Shown here piece after piece: positions 1 through 8,279 of a stretch of DNA of 47,708 bases. A model generated the notes under the pieces. The model was not told where the DNA came from and did no database searches. It saw only the letters and a list, made by a program, of their open reading frames with translations. The position numbers and the translations under genes were made by a program. Numbering within the stretch: position 1 is the stretch's first letter; every line of letters begins with the position of its first letter. The stretch is from an uncultured Porphyromonadaceae bacterium. GTDB taxonomy: Bacteria > Bacteroidota > Bacteroidia > Bacteroidales > Muribaculaceae. The DNA is taken from contig CAMWSM010000015.1 of NCBI GenBank assembly GCA_947176915.1, positions 1 to 47,708 of the forward strand, read 5' to 3'.

Positions 1-2
1 TC

Positions 3-1904
3 ACCATGTTCCTTATCTTGGGAATAGGCGGTGTGAAGATGTCGAAGAAGATGGCTGGCGTGCTCGGCATTCTCGGTCTCGGCTCTACTGCCGTGCTCGC
101 TTATATCGTTGCTTTCACTTACTATTTCAGCGGCGATCCACTTTTTATTCTTGACGGCGTACGCCAGCAGTATCAGGTATTTGACGTTACCTGGTTGGCT
201 TTCACTCAGAAGCTCGTGGTGAATATCGGTTTCCTTCTTGACCCGATTTCTGCCTTGATGCTTATTGTAATCACTACGATCTCCTTCATGGTGCATCTCT
301 ACAGTTGGGGATATATGGAGGGAGAGCAGGGTTTCCAGCGTTACTACGCATTCCTTTCACTCTTTACTTTCTCCATGCTCGGACTCGTAGTGGCTACCAA
401 CATTTTCCAGATGTATATCTTCTGGGAGCTTGTAGGCGTTTCCTCTTATCTTCTAATCGGCTTCTACTATAAGTTGCCCTCGGCAGTCTCAGCTTCAAAG
501 AAGGCATTCATCGTAACACGTTTTGCCGACCTTGGATTCCTTATCGGTATTCTTATTCTTTCTTATTATACCGATACATTCAACTTCATTGCCATGACCT
601 CCAATCCTGATGGAGTGCTTCTTTCCACAGGTGGCGCAACCTTCATGGGAGCCTCAGTCCTCACTTGGGCTATGGTGCTCATCTTCACAGGCGGTATGGG
701 TAAGTCGGCAATGATGCCTCTTCATATCTGGCTTCCTGACGCAATGGAGGGTCCCACTCCGGTTTCGGCCCTTATCCATGCTGCTACAATGGTTGTTGCC
801 GGTGTCTATCTTGTAGCACGAATGTTCCCCGTGTATTGCACGGTAGACGCTGCTATGACATTCATCTGCTGCGTCGGCGCGATAACCGCCTTCTACGCTG
901 CAGTAGTTGCTTGCGCTCAGATAGATATCAAACGTATTCTTGCTTTTTCCACCATCTCTCAGATTGCTTTCATGATGGTGTCATTAGGTGTGGCATACGA
1001 TAAGCCGATTGAGGGAGTGCATTATTCCGGTCTCGGCTATATGGCAGGTATGTTCCATCTTTTCACTCACGCTATGTTCAAGGCTCTACTCTTCCTTGGA
1101 GCAGGTGCTCTTATTCATGCCGTGCATTCAAACAACTACACTGCGATGGGTGGATTGAGAAAGTATATGCCGATCACCCACATCACCTTCCTGTTCGGAT
1201 GTCTTGCAATCGCAGGTATCTGGCCTTTCTCAGGATTCTTCTCAAAGGATGAGATGCTGGCTGCGATGTTTGCTCGCCACTGGTTCTGGGGCGCATGGAT
1301 GACTATGGTGGCAGGACTCACGGCATTCTATATGTTCCGTATGTATTTCCTCGTATTTTGGTGGAAGGAGAATCCTCATTATAAGGAGCATAAGCCTCAT
1401 GATGCTCCCTGGCAGATGTCGCTTCCATTGATTATCCTCGCAATTATCTCACTTTGCGCAGGTTGGATTCCATTCGGAGAATTTGTTACATGGAACGGTA
1501 AGCCTTATCACATCCATATCGAGCTTCCTGTGGCTATCACAAGCATTTGCATCGCCGTATGCGCAATTGCGCTTGCCGGAATAATGTATGCCAAAGAGAA
1601 TCCTCTCCCCAGCAAGGTTAAAAACTTCTGGCCCAATCTTTGGGAAGCAGCCCACCGCAGATTCTATTGGGATGAGATTTATATGTTCATCACTCATAAG
1701 ATCATCTTCGGCATCATCTGTAAGAGCATCGCTTGGTTCGACCGTCATGTTATCGACGCCACAATGGATGCCTTCGCAAAGATTACGCAGAAGACCTCTT
1801 ACGCTATCCGTGGAATGCAGTCGGGCGAAATTCAGTCATACGTTGCCTGGTATATAGCCGGGGCAGTTGTCTTAGCCGCTATAACCTGGCTCTGCCTGAT
1901 TTAA
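3..1904 (+). CDS. nuoL: NADH-quinone oxidoreductase subunit L (NuoL), 5' end cut by window
   Basis: Membrane subunit of respiratory complex I and one of the three antiporter-like proton channels. The reading frame is open to the left window edge, so the first Met (base 6) is probably internal and about ten N-terminal residues are missing. Counting from that Met, Glu141 in WELVGVSSYLLIGFYY and Lys233 in GKSAMMPLHIWLPDAMEGP are the channel Glu and Lys of the family. Many hydrophobic helices follow, and a last helix near the C terminus corresponds to the end of the lateral-helix region. nuoM follows after 34 bases and then nuoN, the usual end of a Bacteroidales nuo operon. The family call is certain; only the start is not visible. 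Confidence 0.96.
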   Translation, partial: TMFLILGIGGVKMSKKMAGVLGILGLGSTAVLAYIVAFTYYFSGDPLFILDGVRQQYQVFDVTWLAFTQKLVVNIGFLLDPISALMLIVITTISFMVHLYSWGYMEGEQGFQRYYAFLSLFTFSMLGLVVATNIFQMYIFWELVGVSSYLLIGFYYKLPSAVSASKKAFIVTRFADLGFLIGILILSYYTDTFNFIAMTSNPDGVLLSTGGATFMGASVLTWAMVLIFTGGMGKSAMMPLHIWLPDAMEGPTPVSALIHAATMVVAGVYLVARMFPVYCTVDAAMTFICCVGAITAFYAAVVACAQIDIKRILAFSTISQIAFMMVSLGVAYDKPIEGVHYSGLGYMAGMFHLFTHAMFKALLFLGAGALIHAVHSNNYTAMGGLRKYMPITHITFLFGCLAIAGIWPFSGFFSKDEMLAAMFARHWFWGAWMTMVAGLTAFYMFRMYFLVFWWKENPHYKEHKPHDAPWQMSLPLIILAIISLCAGWIPFGEFVTWNGKPYHIHIELPVAITSICIAVCAIALAGIMYAKENPLPSKVKNFWPNLWEAAHRRFYWDEIYMFITHKIIFGIICKSIAWFDRHVIDATMDAFAKITQKTSYAIRGMQSGEIQSYVAWYIAGAVVLAAITWLCLI

Positions 1905-1938
1905 AATTCATATTGCTAATCATGAAATAGATTTTATT

Positions 1939-3456
1939 ATGTTCGAGAATATATTAATCTGGTTCGTAGTCATTCCCGTCATCATGATGGCAGGATTGGG
2001 TTTATGCCGCAATAGCAGTATGAATGCAATCCGGGCAGTGATGGTGGTCTGCTCTACAGTCCTTTTAGGCCTCTCTATTTGGCTTTGTTGCGATTTTCTC
2101 CGTCTCCGCGGGATGGGCGTTGACGATGAGATGCTCTTTACAGGCAGCTGGATGTGGTATGAGCCATTAAACATCCACCTTGCTGTCGGCGTTGATGGCA
2201 TCTCTGTGCTGATGCTTCTTCTTTCATCAGTGATTGTATTTGCCGGCACATTCGCTTCCTGGAAGATCTCTCCGCTTCCGAAAAATTTCTTCCTATGGTT
2301 TGCCCTACTCAGCACGGGTGTATTTGGCTTCTTTATTTCGATAGACATATTCACAATGTTTATGTTCTATGAGGTTGCATTGATTCCTATGTATCTACTG
2401 ATCGGTGTATGGGGTACGGGAAGAAAGGAATACTCGGCAATGAAGCTTACTCTTATGCTTATGGGAGGTTCAGCTTTCCTGATGCTCGGACTTCTCGGCA
2501 TCTACTGGCACAGCGCTCCGGAAGGGGGTCAGCTTACTTGGAATATTCTTGAGATTTCTCATAATGCCTCGATTGCTCCGGAATGGCAGAATATGCTTTT
2601 CTGTTTCACTTTTGTCGGTTTCGGTGTTCTTGGCGCTATGTTCCCTTTCCATACATGGAGTCCGGACGGTCATGCCTGTGCGCCCACCGCGGTTTCAATG
2701 CTTCACGCCGGCGTACTGATGAAGCTTGGCGGCTACGGATGTTTCCGTATCGCCATCTTCCTGCTTCCCCAGGCGGCTAATGAACTTGCATGGATTTTCA
2801 TCATCCTTACAGGTGTAAGTATCGTTTATGGTGCATTCTCGGCTTGTGTTCAGACCGACCTCAAATATATCAATGCCTATTCATCCGTTTCTCACTGTGG
2901 AATGGTGCTTTTTGCAATCCTCATGCTCAACACTACAGCGATGACCGGTGCAATTCTCCAGATGCTTTCTCACGGATTGATGACAGCGCTCTTCTTTGCT
3001 CTTATAGGTATGATATACGGCAGAACCCACACCCGTGATATCCGCCAGATGGGCGGTTTGATGAAAATCATGCCTTATCTTGGAGTTTGCTATATGATTG
3101 CAGGTTTTGCCTCTCTCGGCCTTCCGGGTCTGTCGGGTTTCGTTGCCGAAATGACAATCTTCTTCGGCTCCTTCCAGGATGCAGATCTATTCCACAGAAT
3201 TTTTGTCATTGCAGCCACATGCTCCATCGTAATCACGGCAGTATACATTCTTCGTGTTGTGGGTAAGCTGCTCCTTGGTCCCGTGCAGGATGAGCATCAC
3301 CTTGCCCTGACCGACGCCACCTGGTTTGAGCGATTGTCAACCGTAACGTTGATACTTTGTATAGCCGGCATCGGTTGTTTCCCCAACTGGATTAACGAAA
3401 CCATCCAGCATAGTTTCGCTCCGATTATGGCGGCTGTTCAAAGCGTTGCCCTTTAA
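1939..3456 (+). CDS. nuoM: NADH-quinone oxidoreductase subunit M (NuoM)
   Basis: Second antiporter-like proton-pumping membrane subunit of complex I, 505 residues, a normal length. Glu145 in FMFYEVALIPMYLLIGVWG matches the essential TM5 glutamate, and Lys262 in VLMKLGGYG matches the TM8 lysine. The hallmark FPFHTWSPDGHACAPT lies at about 235-250. Oddity: the TM7 lysine expected about seven residues before the PFH motif is not there (Leu231 by my alignment), and there is no lysine at all between 169 and 262. NuoL and NuoN keep theirs. The gene starts 34 bases after nuoL and ends 33 bases before nuoN, so it is surely co-transcribed with both. Confidence 0.97.
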   Translation: MFENILIWFVVIPVIMMAGLGLCRNSSMNAIRAVMVVCSTVLLGLSIWLCCDFLRLRGMGVDDEMLFTGSWMWYEPLNIHLAVGVDGISVLMLLLSSVIVFAGTFASWKISPLPKNFFLWFALLSTGVFGFFISIDIFTMFMFYEVALIPMYLLIGVWGTGRKEYSAMKLTLMLMGGSAFLMLGLLGIYWHSAPEGGQLTWNILEISHNASIAPEWQNMLFCFTFVGFGVLGAMFPFHTWSPDGHACAPTAVSMLHAGVLMKLGGYGCFRIAIFLLPQAANELAWIFIILTGVSIVYGAFSACVQTDLKYINAYSSVSHCGMVLFAILMLNTTAMTGAILQMLSHGLMTALFFALIGMIYGRTHTRDIRQMGGLMKIMPYLGVCYMIAGFASLGLPGLSGFVAEMTIFFGSFQDADLFHRIFVIAATCSIVITAVYILRVVGKLLLGPVQDEHHLALTDATWFERLSTVTLILCIAGIGCFPNWINETIQHSFAPIMAAVQSVAL

Positions 3457-3489
3457 TTAAAATGTATTGAATAAAACAATCAGAACAAA

Positions 3490-4977
3490 ATGGATTATTC
3501 ACAATTTGGATCTATGATACCTGAACTGATAGTGCTCGGTATCTTTATGGTGGTCTTTTTATTCGACACATTTTCCGGTGAAAAGGGTAAAAAGATTCTG
3601 ACACCTTTCGCTACTATCCTTTTCCTTCTCGGCACAATTGCTATATGGATTGTTCCTGCTTCAGGAGAGGAAATTTTCGGAGGAATGTATATTAACAATA
3701 CGGCAACCAATGCAATCAAGGCAATTCTTAACGTTGGTGTCTTCATAGTGTTGCTTCAGAGTGCCAAATGGGTGCAAAGTGATGAGGTGGCAATAAGAAA
3801 AGGGGAGTTTTACGAACTCATTCTTGTTACTCTTTTCGGAATGTATCTCATGGTCTCAGCGCGGCATTTCCTCCTTTTCATAATAGGTCTGGAGTCTGCA
3901 TCTCTTCCGTTGGCTGCGCTCGTAGCATTCAATAAGCGTCATTATGAAAGTCATGAAGCGGCAATCAAATATATTATGACAGCTGTCTTCTCATCAGCCA
4001 TCCTGCTGACAGGACTTTCTTTCGTGTATGCTTTCAGCGGAGGTTCTCTTTATTTCTCTGACATTGCCCTCAATATCAATCAAGGAGAAATGAGCGGTCT
4101 TCTCATAGCAGCTCTTGCTTTTGTTATTGCCGGCATAGGTTTCAAGCTTTCACTCGTACCTTTCCACCTTTGGACAGCGGATGTTTATGAAGGCGCACCG
4201 ACAGCCGTTACGAGCTATCTTTCTGTAATTTCAAAGGGTGCGGCGGCATTCGCTTTCTTTATCATCTTTGTCCAGTGTTTCGGCACAGTCTACAGTGATG
4301 CCTGGGAGTGGATGATGTATGCTGTCATTATCCTTACGATTACTGTGGGTAACCTCTTTGCGATACGGCAGAAAAATATGAAACGCTTCATGGCGTTCTC
4401 CTCAATCTCACAGGCGGGATATATCATGCTTGGTGCAATGGCGGCTGACACTCTCGGTCTTGCATCAATGATATTCTATATCTTTGTCTACATAGTGAGC
4501 AACCTTGGCGCATTTGCAGTTATCTCAAGCATTGAGGATAAGACAGGAAAATTGAGTATGGATGACTACAACGGTCTTCATAAGACAAATCCCTATCTTT
4601 CATTCCTTATGACCCTTGCCATGTTCTCACTTGCCGGCATTCCTCCATTTGCAGGTTTCTTCTCTAAGATTCTTATCTTCACTTCGGTTACAGGTACAGG
4701 TTCATGGGCGCTTTACATGCTTGTTCTGATCGCGCTGATCAACACAATCATTTCGCTCTACTACTATCTGCTCGTAGTTAAGGCAATGTGGATAAGTCCG
4801 GATGAGCCGAAGATTGAGAAATTTGAGTCAGGGCGTTGTCAGAAAGTGTCATTCTTTCTTTGCGGAGCGGGCATAATATTCTTCGGTGTTGTTCCTTACA
4901 TCTATCAATACTGCTATGATGCGGTGGTTAATTCATCAGATGTGATAGCCTCAATAATGGTTTTTGTCTTCAGATAA
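3490..4977 (+). CDS. nuoN: NADH-quinone oxidoreductase subunit N (NuoN)
   Basis: Third antiporter-like subunit of complex I, 495 residues, probably 14 membrane helices. Glu135 (LLFIIGLESASLPLAALVAF) and Lys219 in GFKLSLVPFHLWTADVYEGAPT are the channel Glu and Lys. It is the last gene of the operon: a 30-bp inverted repeat begins three bases after the stop codon. In most bacteria NuoN ends the nuo cluster, and that holds here. Confidence 0.97.
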   Translation: MDYSQFGSMIPELIVLGIFMVVFLFDTFSGEKGKKILTPFATILFLLGTIAIWIVPASGEEIFGGMYINNTATNAIKAILNVGVFIVLLQSAKWVQSDEVAIRKGEFYELILVTLFGMYLMVSARHFLLFIIGLESASLPLAALVAFNKRHYESHEAAIKYIMTAVFSSAILLTGLSFVYAFSGGSLYFSDIALNINQGEMSGLLIAALAFVIAGIGFKLSLVPFHLWTADVYEGAPTAVTSYLSVISKGAAAFAFFIIFVQCFGTVYSDAWEWMMYAVIILTITVGNLFAIRQKNMKRFMAFSSISQAGYIMLGAMAADTLGLASMIFYIFVYIVSNLGAFAVISSIEDKTGKLSMDDYNGLHKTNPYLSFLMTLAMFSLAGIPPFAGFFSKILIFTSVTGTGSWALYMLVLIALINTIISLYYYLLVVKAMWISPDEPKIEKFESGRCQKVSFFLCGAGIIFFGVVPYIYQYCYDAVVNSSDVIASIMVFVFR

Positions 4978-4980
4978 GAG

Positions 4981-5047
4981 AAGAATCATACAAAATAATA
5001 AGAGCGTGTACTTAAAGTGCACGCTCTTATTATTTTGTATGATTCTT
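4981..5047. terminator. Bidirectional terminator between nuoN and the convergent outer-membrane gene
   Basis: Arms at 4981-5010 and 5018-5047 pair over 30 bp with one G:T wobble around a 7-nt loop. The GC-rich heart (AGAGCGTG / CACGCTCT) is flanked by A/T runs, so it can end transcription from both sides. It begins three bases after the nuoN stop and ends just before the stop of the opposing gene. Confidence 0.85.
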
Positions 5048-5051
5048 AAAT

Positions 5052-5534
5052 TTAGAAAATATAACCTATTCCCAAGTCAAAGAATCCTCCGCCGGTCTCC
5101 TTCATTGCTGAATATTTTCCTTGCAGAGAAAGTTTGAGAGATTGGGTAAGATAGAGGTCGAATCCTCCACCTATGTCAAATCCTCCCCGCAACTGATGGT
5201 TTTCCCCCTGTGTGCTCCATGTATTGAATGTGATTCCTGCCAAAGGGTAGAACTTAAATCCTTTAGCCACCCTGAAGGGGAAATGGCAGTCTATGCTTGC
5301 CTCGAATCCGGTGGTGTTGTCATGGCGAAACACATAACCGATTTCAGGTGATATACGGACTAACGGCACAAAGGAATACTGGAAAAATAATTTGCCGAAT
5401 CCTGCATGATTATGAGTGGCGAATCCACCGCCTACCCCTAAAGTCTTTTCATGATCGGAAGCAGAGGCAGCCAGAGGGAAAAGAAAAGACATCCCGCAAA
5501 TTATGACCAGAATCCTAAAGAAAATTTTTTTCAT
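5052..5534 (-). CDS. Small outer-membrane beta-barrel protein, function unknown
   Basis: 160 residues. A signal peptide (MKKIFFRILVIICGMSF, then a hydrophobic stretch to AASA) is followed by alternating amphipathic strands rich in Gly and aromatic residues, ending in GIGYIF. A terminal Phe is typical of bacterial outer-membrane barrels. The size suits an eight-stranded barrel of the OmpA/OmpX type without a periplasmic domain. Known barrels of this kind act in adhesion, envelope stability or small-molecule binding; nothing here says which. It is a single gene, convergent with nuoN, and I saw no good promoter match upstream. Confidence 0.75.
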   Translation of the reverse strand: MKKIFFRILVIICGMSFLFPLAASASDHEKTLGVGGGFATHNHAGFGKLFFQYSFVPLVRISPEIGYVFRHDNTTGFEASIDCHFPFRVAKGFKFYPLAGITFNTWSTQGENHQLRGGFDIGGGFDLYLTQSLKLSLQGKYSAMKETGGGFFDLGIGYIF

Positions 5535-5592
5535 TTCTCAAAGGGTATTTTTTATGTTATTTCTGTTAACACTAAAAATATAACGCAAAAAC

Positions 5593-5625
5593 TTTGAAAA
5601 AATACGAATAGATTGAGTAAATTTG
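5593..5625 (+). promoter_or_regulatory. Bacteroidetes-type promoter of nadE
   Basis: TTTG at 5593-5596, a 21-bp spacer, then TAAATTTG at 5618-5625. This fits the Bacteroidetes sigma-ABfr pattern (TTTG at -33, TAnnTTTG at -7). Transcription would begin near 5632, giving a leader of about 22 nt before the nadE ATG. Confidence 0.75.
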
Positions 5626-5653
5626 TAAAAAATTATAATCAATACCCCACGAT

Positions 5654-7657
5654 ATGACTGAATTTGGATTTTATCGCGTCGCTTCCGCCGTTCCCGACAT
5701 CAAGATTGGCGATGTCCGTTATAATTGTGAGTCTATCCGAAATTTGTGTGCTGTCGCAAAGGATAAGGAGGTGGATGCGATTGTATTCCCCGAACTTTGT
5801 ATCACCGGATATACTTGTGGCGATCTCTTCGAGCAGCCCCTGCTGATGAGAGCGGCAGAGAAGGAAGTAATGAATATTGCCAAAGCCACTGCACGCGATC
5901 TGATTCTTGTTGTCGTGGGCGCTCCCGTTATGGCATTCGGAAGAAGATATAATTGTGCGATAGCGTTGTATGAAGGAGAGGTGCTTGCTATTGTTCCGAA
6001 ATCTCATATTCCAAATTATAATGAATTTTATGAGAAGAGATGGTTTGAATCCGGCGAGGGGATAAAAAACATGGAGATTCCTTTTGCAGGAGGCATGGTT
6101 CCTTTCGGCACGGATATAATCCTTCAAGTGGCTGAGGCGAAGATTGGAATGGAGATATGTGAGGATTTATGGACTCCCGTCCCTCCCAGCAGCCGGCTGG
6201 CTATGGCGGGTGCGGAGATTATTTTCAATCTTTCTGCATCAGATGAGCTGATTGGGAAACATGACTATCTCTTAAAATTGATTTCTCAGCAATCCGCACG
6301 GTGCCGCTGCGCCTACATCTATTCGTCGGCGGGGTGGGGGGAGTCGTCCACAGATCTTGTATTTGCCGGTAATGCAATCATATCGGAAGATGGAGTTGTC
6401 CTTGACTCCAAACGACGTTTCTTTACGGAGCCCATGCTTCAGATTAAGGATGTAGATATTGAAAAACTTAGAAATGACCGAGCCAAGTACAATACTTTTT
6501 TTGATGATGCTTTCAAAGACGGCTCCTACAGGCTTATAAAGTCGGAACGAGATGAAATCGTGAGATATGATGAGCGCGGGATGGAAAAGGAGAAGCTGGT
6601 GAAGAAGAAGGAAATCATCAACATTTTTGTAGATCCTCATCCATTCGTGCCTCATGATGAAGATAAGCTCAGGGAACATTGTGAGGAGATTATTAATATC
6701 CAGGCAAGAGGGCTCATGCAGCGTCTCAATGTCATTAACTGCAAGAAAGCAGTAATAGGCATCTCCGGGGGACTTGACTCCACGTTGGCACTTCTCGTAA
6801 CAGTCAGGGCGTTCGATAAGCTCGGACTTGACAGGAAAGGCATTATCGGAATCACTATGCCGGGTATGGCAACCACTTCACGCACCCGAAGCAATGCCGT
6901 TGCACTGATGGAGGAACTCGGGGTAACGGCTCTTGAAATTCCTATCGGAAAAGCGGTTGCCCAACATTTCTCCGACATCGGCCAGAATCCTGAAGAGTTT
7001 GACACCACATACGAAAATTCTCAGGCACGCGAGCGCACTCAAATATTGATGGATTATTCCAATAAAGAGAATGCAATCGTCATAGGGACAGGAGATATGT
7101 CGGAACTTGCCTTAGGATGGTGTACATATAACGGCGACCATATATCGATGTATGGAGTCAACGCATCTATTCCCAAAACTCTTGTAAGACATCTCGTCAG
7201 CTGGTTTGCAACGGAGGTCGGGGAGAGGGCGGCAGCTGTGCTGCGAGATATTGTCGACACACCCATAAGCCCGGAGCTTGTCCCGTCGGGCACTGATGAG
7301 ATTTCACAAAAAACGGAAGATCTTGTTGGTCCTTACGAATTGCATGATTTCTTCATGTATCATCTTTTGCGTAATTCCTTCTCGCCGGCAAAAATCAATT
7401 ATCTGGCAAATATAGCATATAAGGGAAGATATGACAGCGCCACAATTCTGAAATGGCTGGAAAATTTCTATCGTCGCTTCTTCAGCCAGCAGTTCAAAAG
7501 ATCATGCATGCCTGACGGTCCGAAGGTGGGAAGTGTCTGCCTTTCACCCCGTGGTGACTGGAGGATGCCATCGGATGCCTCTTCCCGCCTATGGATGAAT
7601 GAAATTGAGGAAATTAAGAAGAAGTATGGCGAGTCGGCAAGTGGCAAACCTGTCTGA
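5654..7657 (+). CDS. nadE: Glutamine-dependent NAD+ synthetase (NadE)
   Basis: Converts deamido-NAD+ to NAD+ with ATP, using glutamine as ammonia donor: the last step of NAD synthesis, in the cytosol. The N-terminal nitrilase-type glutaminase domain (about 1-300) has the Glu47-Lys116-Cys169 triad, in FPELCITGYT, VPKSHIPNY and GMEICEDLWTP. The C-terminal synthetase domain starts near 340 and has the ATP-pyrophosphatase loop SGGLDST at 371-377. The end of the protein (GSVCLSPRGDWRMPSDASSRLW) is also typical. At 667 residues it is the normal two-domain size. The ATG at 5654 lies just after a good promoter, which supports this start. Confidence 0.97.
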   Translation: MTEFGFYRVASAVPDIKIGDVRYNCESIRNLCAVAKDKEVDAIVFPELCITGYTCGDLFEQPLLMRAAEKEVMNIAKATARDLILVVVGAPVMAFGRRYNCAIALYEGEVLAIVPKSHIPNYNEFYEKRWFESGEGIKNMEIPFAGGMVPFGTDIILQVAEAKIGMEICEDLWTPVPPSSRLAMAGAEIIFNLSASDELIGKHDYLLKLISQQSARCRCAYIYSSAGWGESSTDLVFAGNAIISEDGVVLDSKRRFFTEPMLQIKDVDIEKLRNDRAKYNTFFDDAFKDGSYRLIKSERDEIVRYDERGMEKEKLVKKKEIINIFVDPHPFVPHDEDKLREHCEEIINIQARGLMQRLNVINCKKAVIGISGGLDSTLALLVTVRAFDKLGLDRKGIIGITMPGMATTSRTRSNAVALMEELGVTALEIPIGKAVAQHFSDIGQNPEEFDTTYENSQARERTQILMDYSNKENAIVIGTGDMSELALGWCTYNGDHISMYGVNASIPKTLVRHLVSWFATEVGERAAAVLRDIVDTPISPELVPSGTDEISQKTEDLVGPYELHDFFMYHLLRNSFSPAKINYLANIAYKGRYDSATILKWLENFYRRFFSQQFKRSCMPDGPKVGSVCLSPRGDWRMPSDASSRLWMNEIEEIKKKYGESASGKPV

Positions 7658-7712
7658 TGAATTTTAGAGAAATGGTGATATTCTTCACTATAATAGAAGT
7701 TGAAATCCGTTT

Positions 7713-8279
7713 ATGACTTTTCAGGAAGATATTAAGGAAGCAGTAAAAGTTCTTAAAGAGGGTGGAATAATCCTATATCCCACCGATACTGTCTGGGGCA
7801 TTGGCTGTGATGCCACCAACCCGGAGGCAGTCGCAAAAATTTATAAACTTAAAGAGAGAGAGGAAAGCAAATCAATGCTCGTGCTCGTCGAGGGGGAGGC
7901 TGCTTTGGAGAGAGTGGTGGAAGATGTGCCGGAAATAGCGTGGCAGTTAATAGAGGCAGCCGTCAATCCTCTCACGATTATCTATGATAAGGGGAGGGGA
8001 GTCGCTCCAAATCTTCTTGCCGGCGATGGATCTCTCGGTGTCAGAATCACAAAAGAGGACTATTCCGCTGAATTGTGTCGCAGGCTGCGCCGTCCTTTAG
8101 TGTCCACTTCCGCTAACATCAGCGGCAAGAAAGCTCCGAGCATTTATTCTGAGATTCCTCCGGAGATCATCGCAGGAGTGGATTATGTAGCTCATTTCCG
8201 CAGAGAGGAGACAACTGCACCATCTCCCAGCAATATCATTAAAATCGGAGAGGGGGGGCTTGTGAAAGTGATAAGATGA
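7713..8279 (+). CDS. tsaC: L-threonylcarbamoyladenylate synthase family protein (TsaC/Sua5/YrdC)
   Basis: Makes threonylcarbamoyl-AMP from threonine, bicarbonate and ATP for the t6A37 modification of ANN-decoding tRNAs. The single YrdC domain of 188 residues shows YPTDTVWGIGCDA (22-34), KLKEREESKSMLVLV with the substrate-binding Lys/Arg, and STSANISG near 133. The long Sua5 C-terminal domain is absent, so this is the short TsaC form. A YciO-type paralogue of unknown role is possible, but motif spacing favours TsaC. The stop overlaps the next start (ATGA, 8276-8279), suggesting translational coupling. Confidence 0.88.
   Translation: MTFQEDIKEAVKVLKEGGIILYPTDTVWGIGCDATNPEAVAKIYKLKEREESKSMLVLVEGEAALERVVEDVPEIAWQLIEAAVNPLTIIYDKGRGVAPNLLAGDGSLGVRITKEDYSAELCRRLRRPLVSTSANISGKKAPSIYSEIPPEIIAGVDYVAHFRREETTAPSPSNIIKIGEGGLVKVIR

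Noticed and set aside
1136..1321. Antisense frames inside nuoL and other core genes
   Set aside because: These are shadows of real coding sequence with no independent support.
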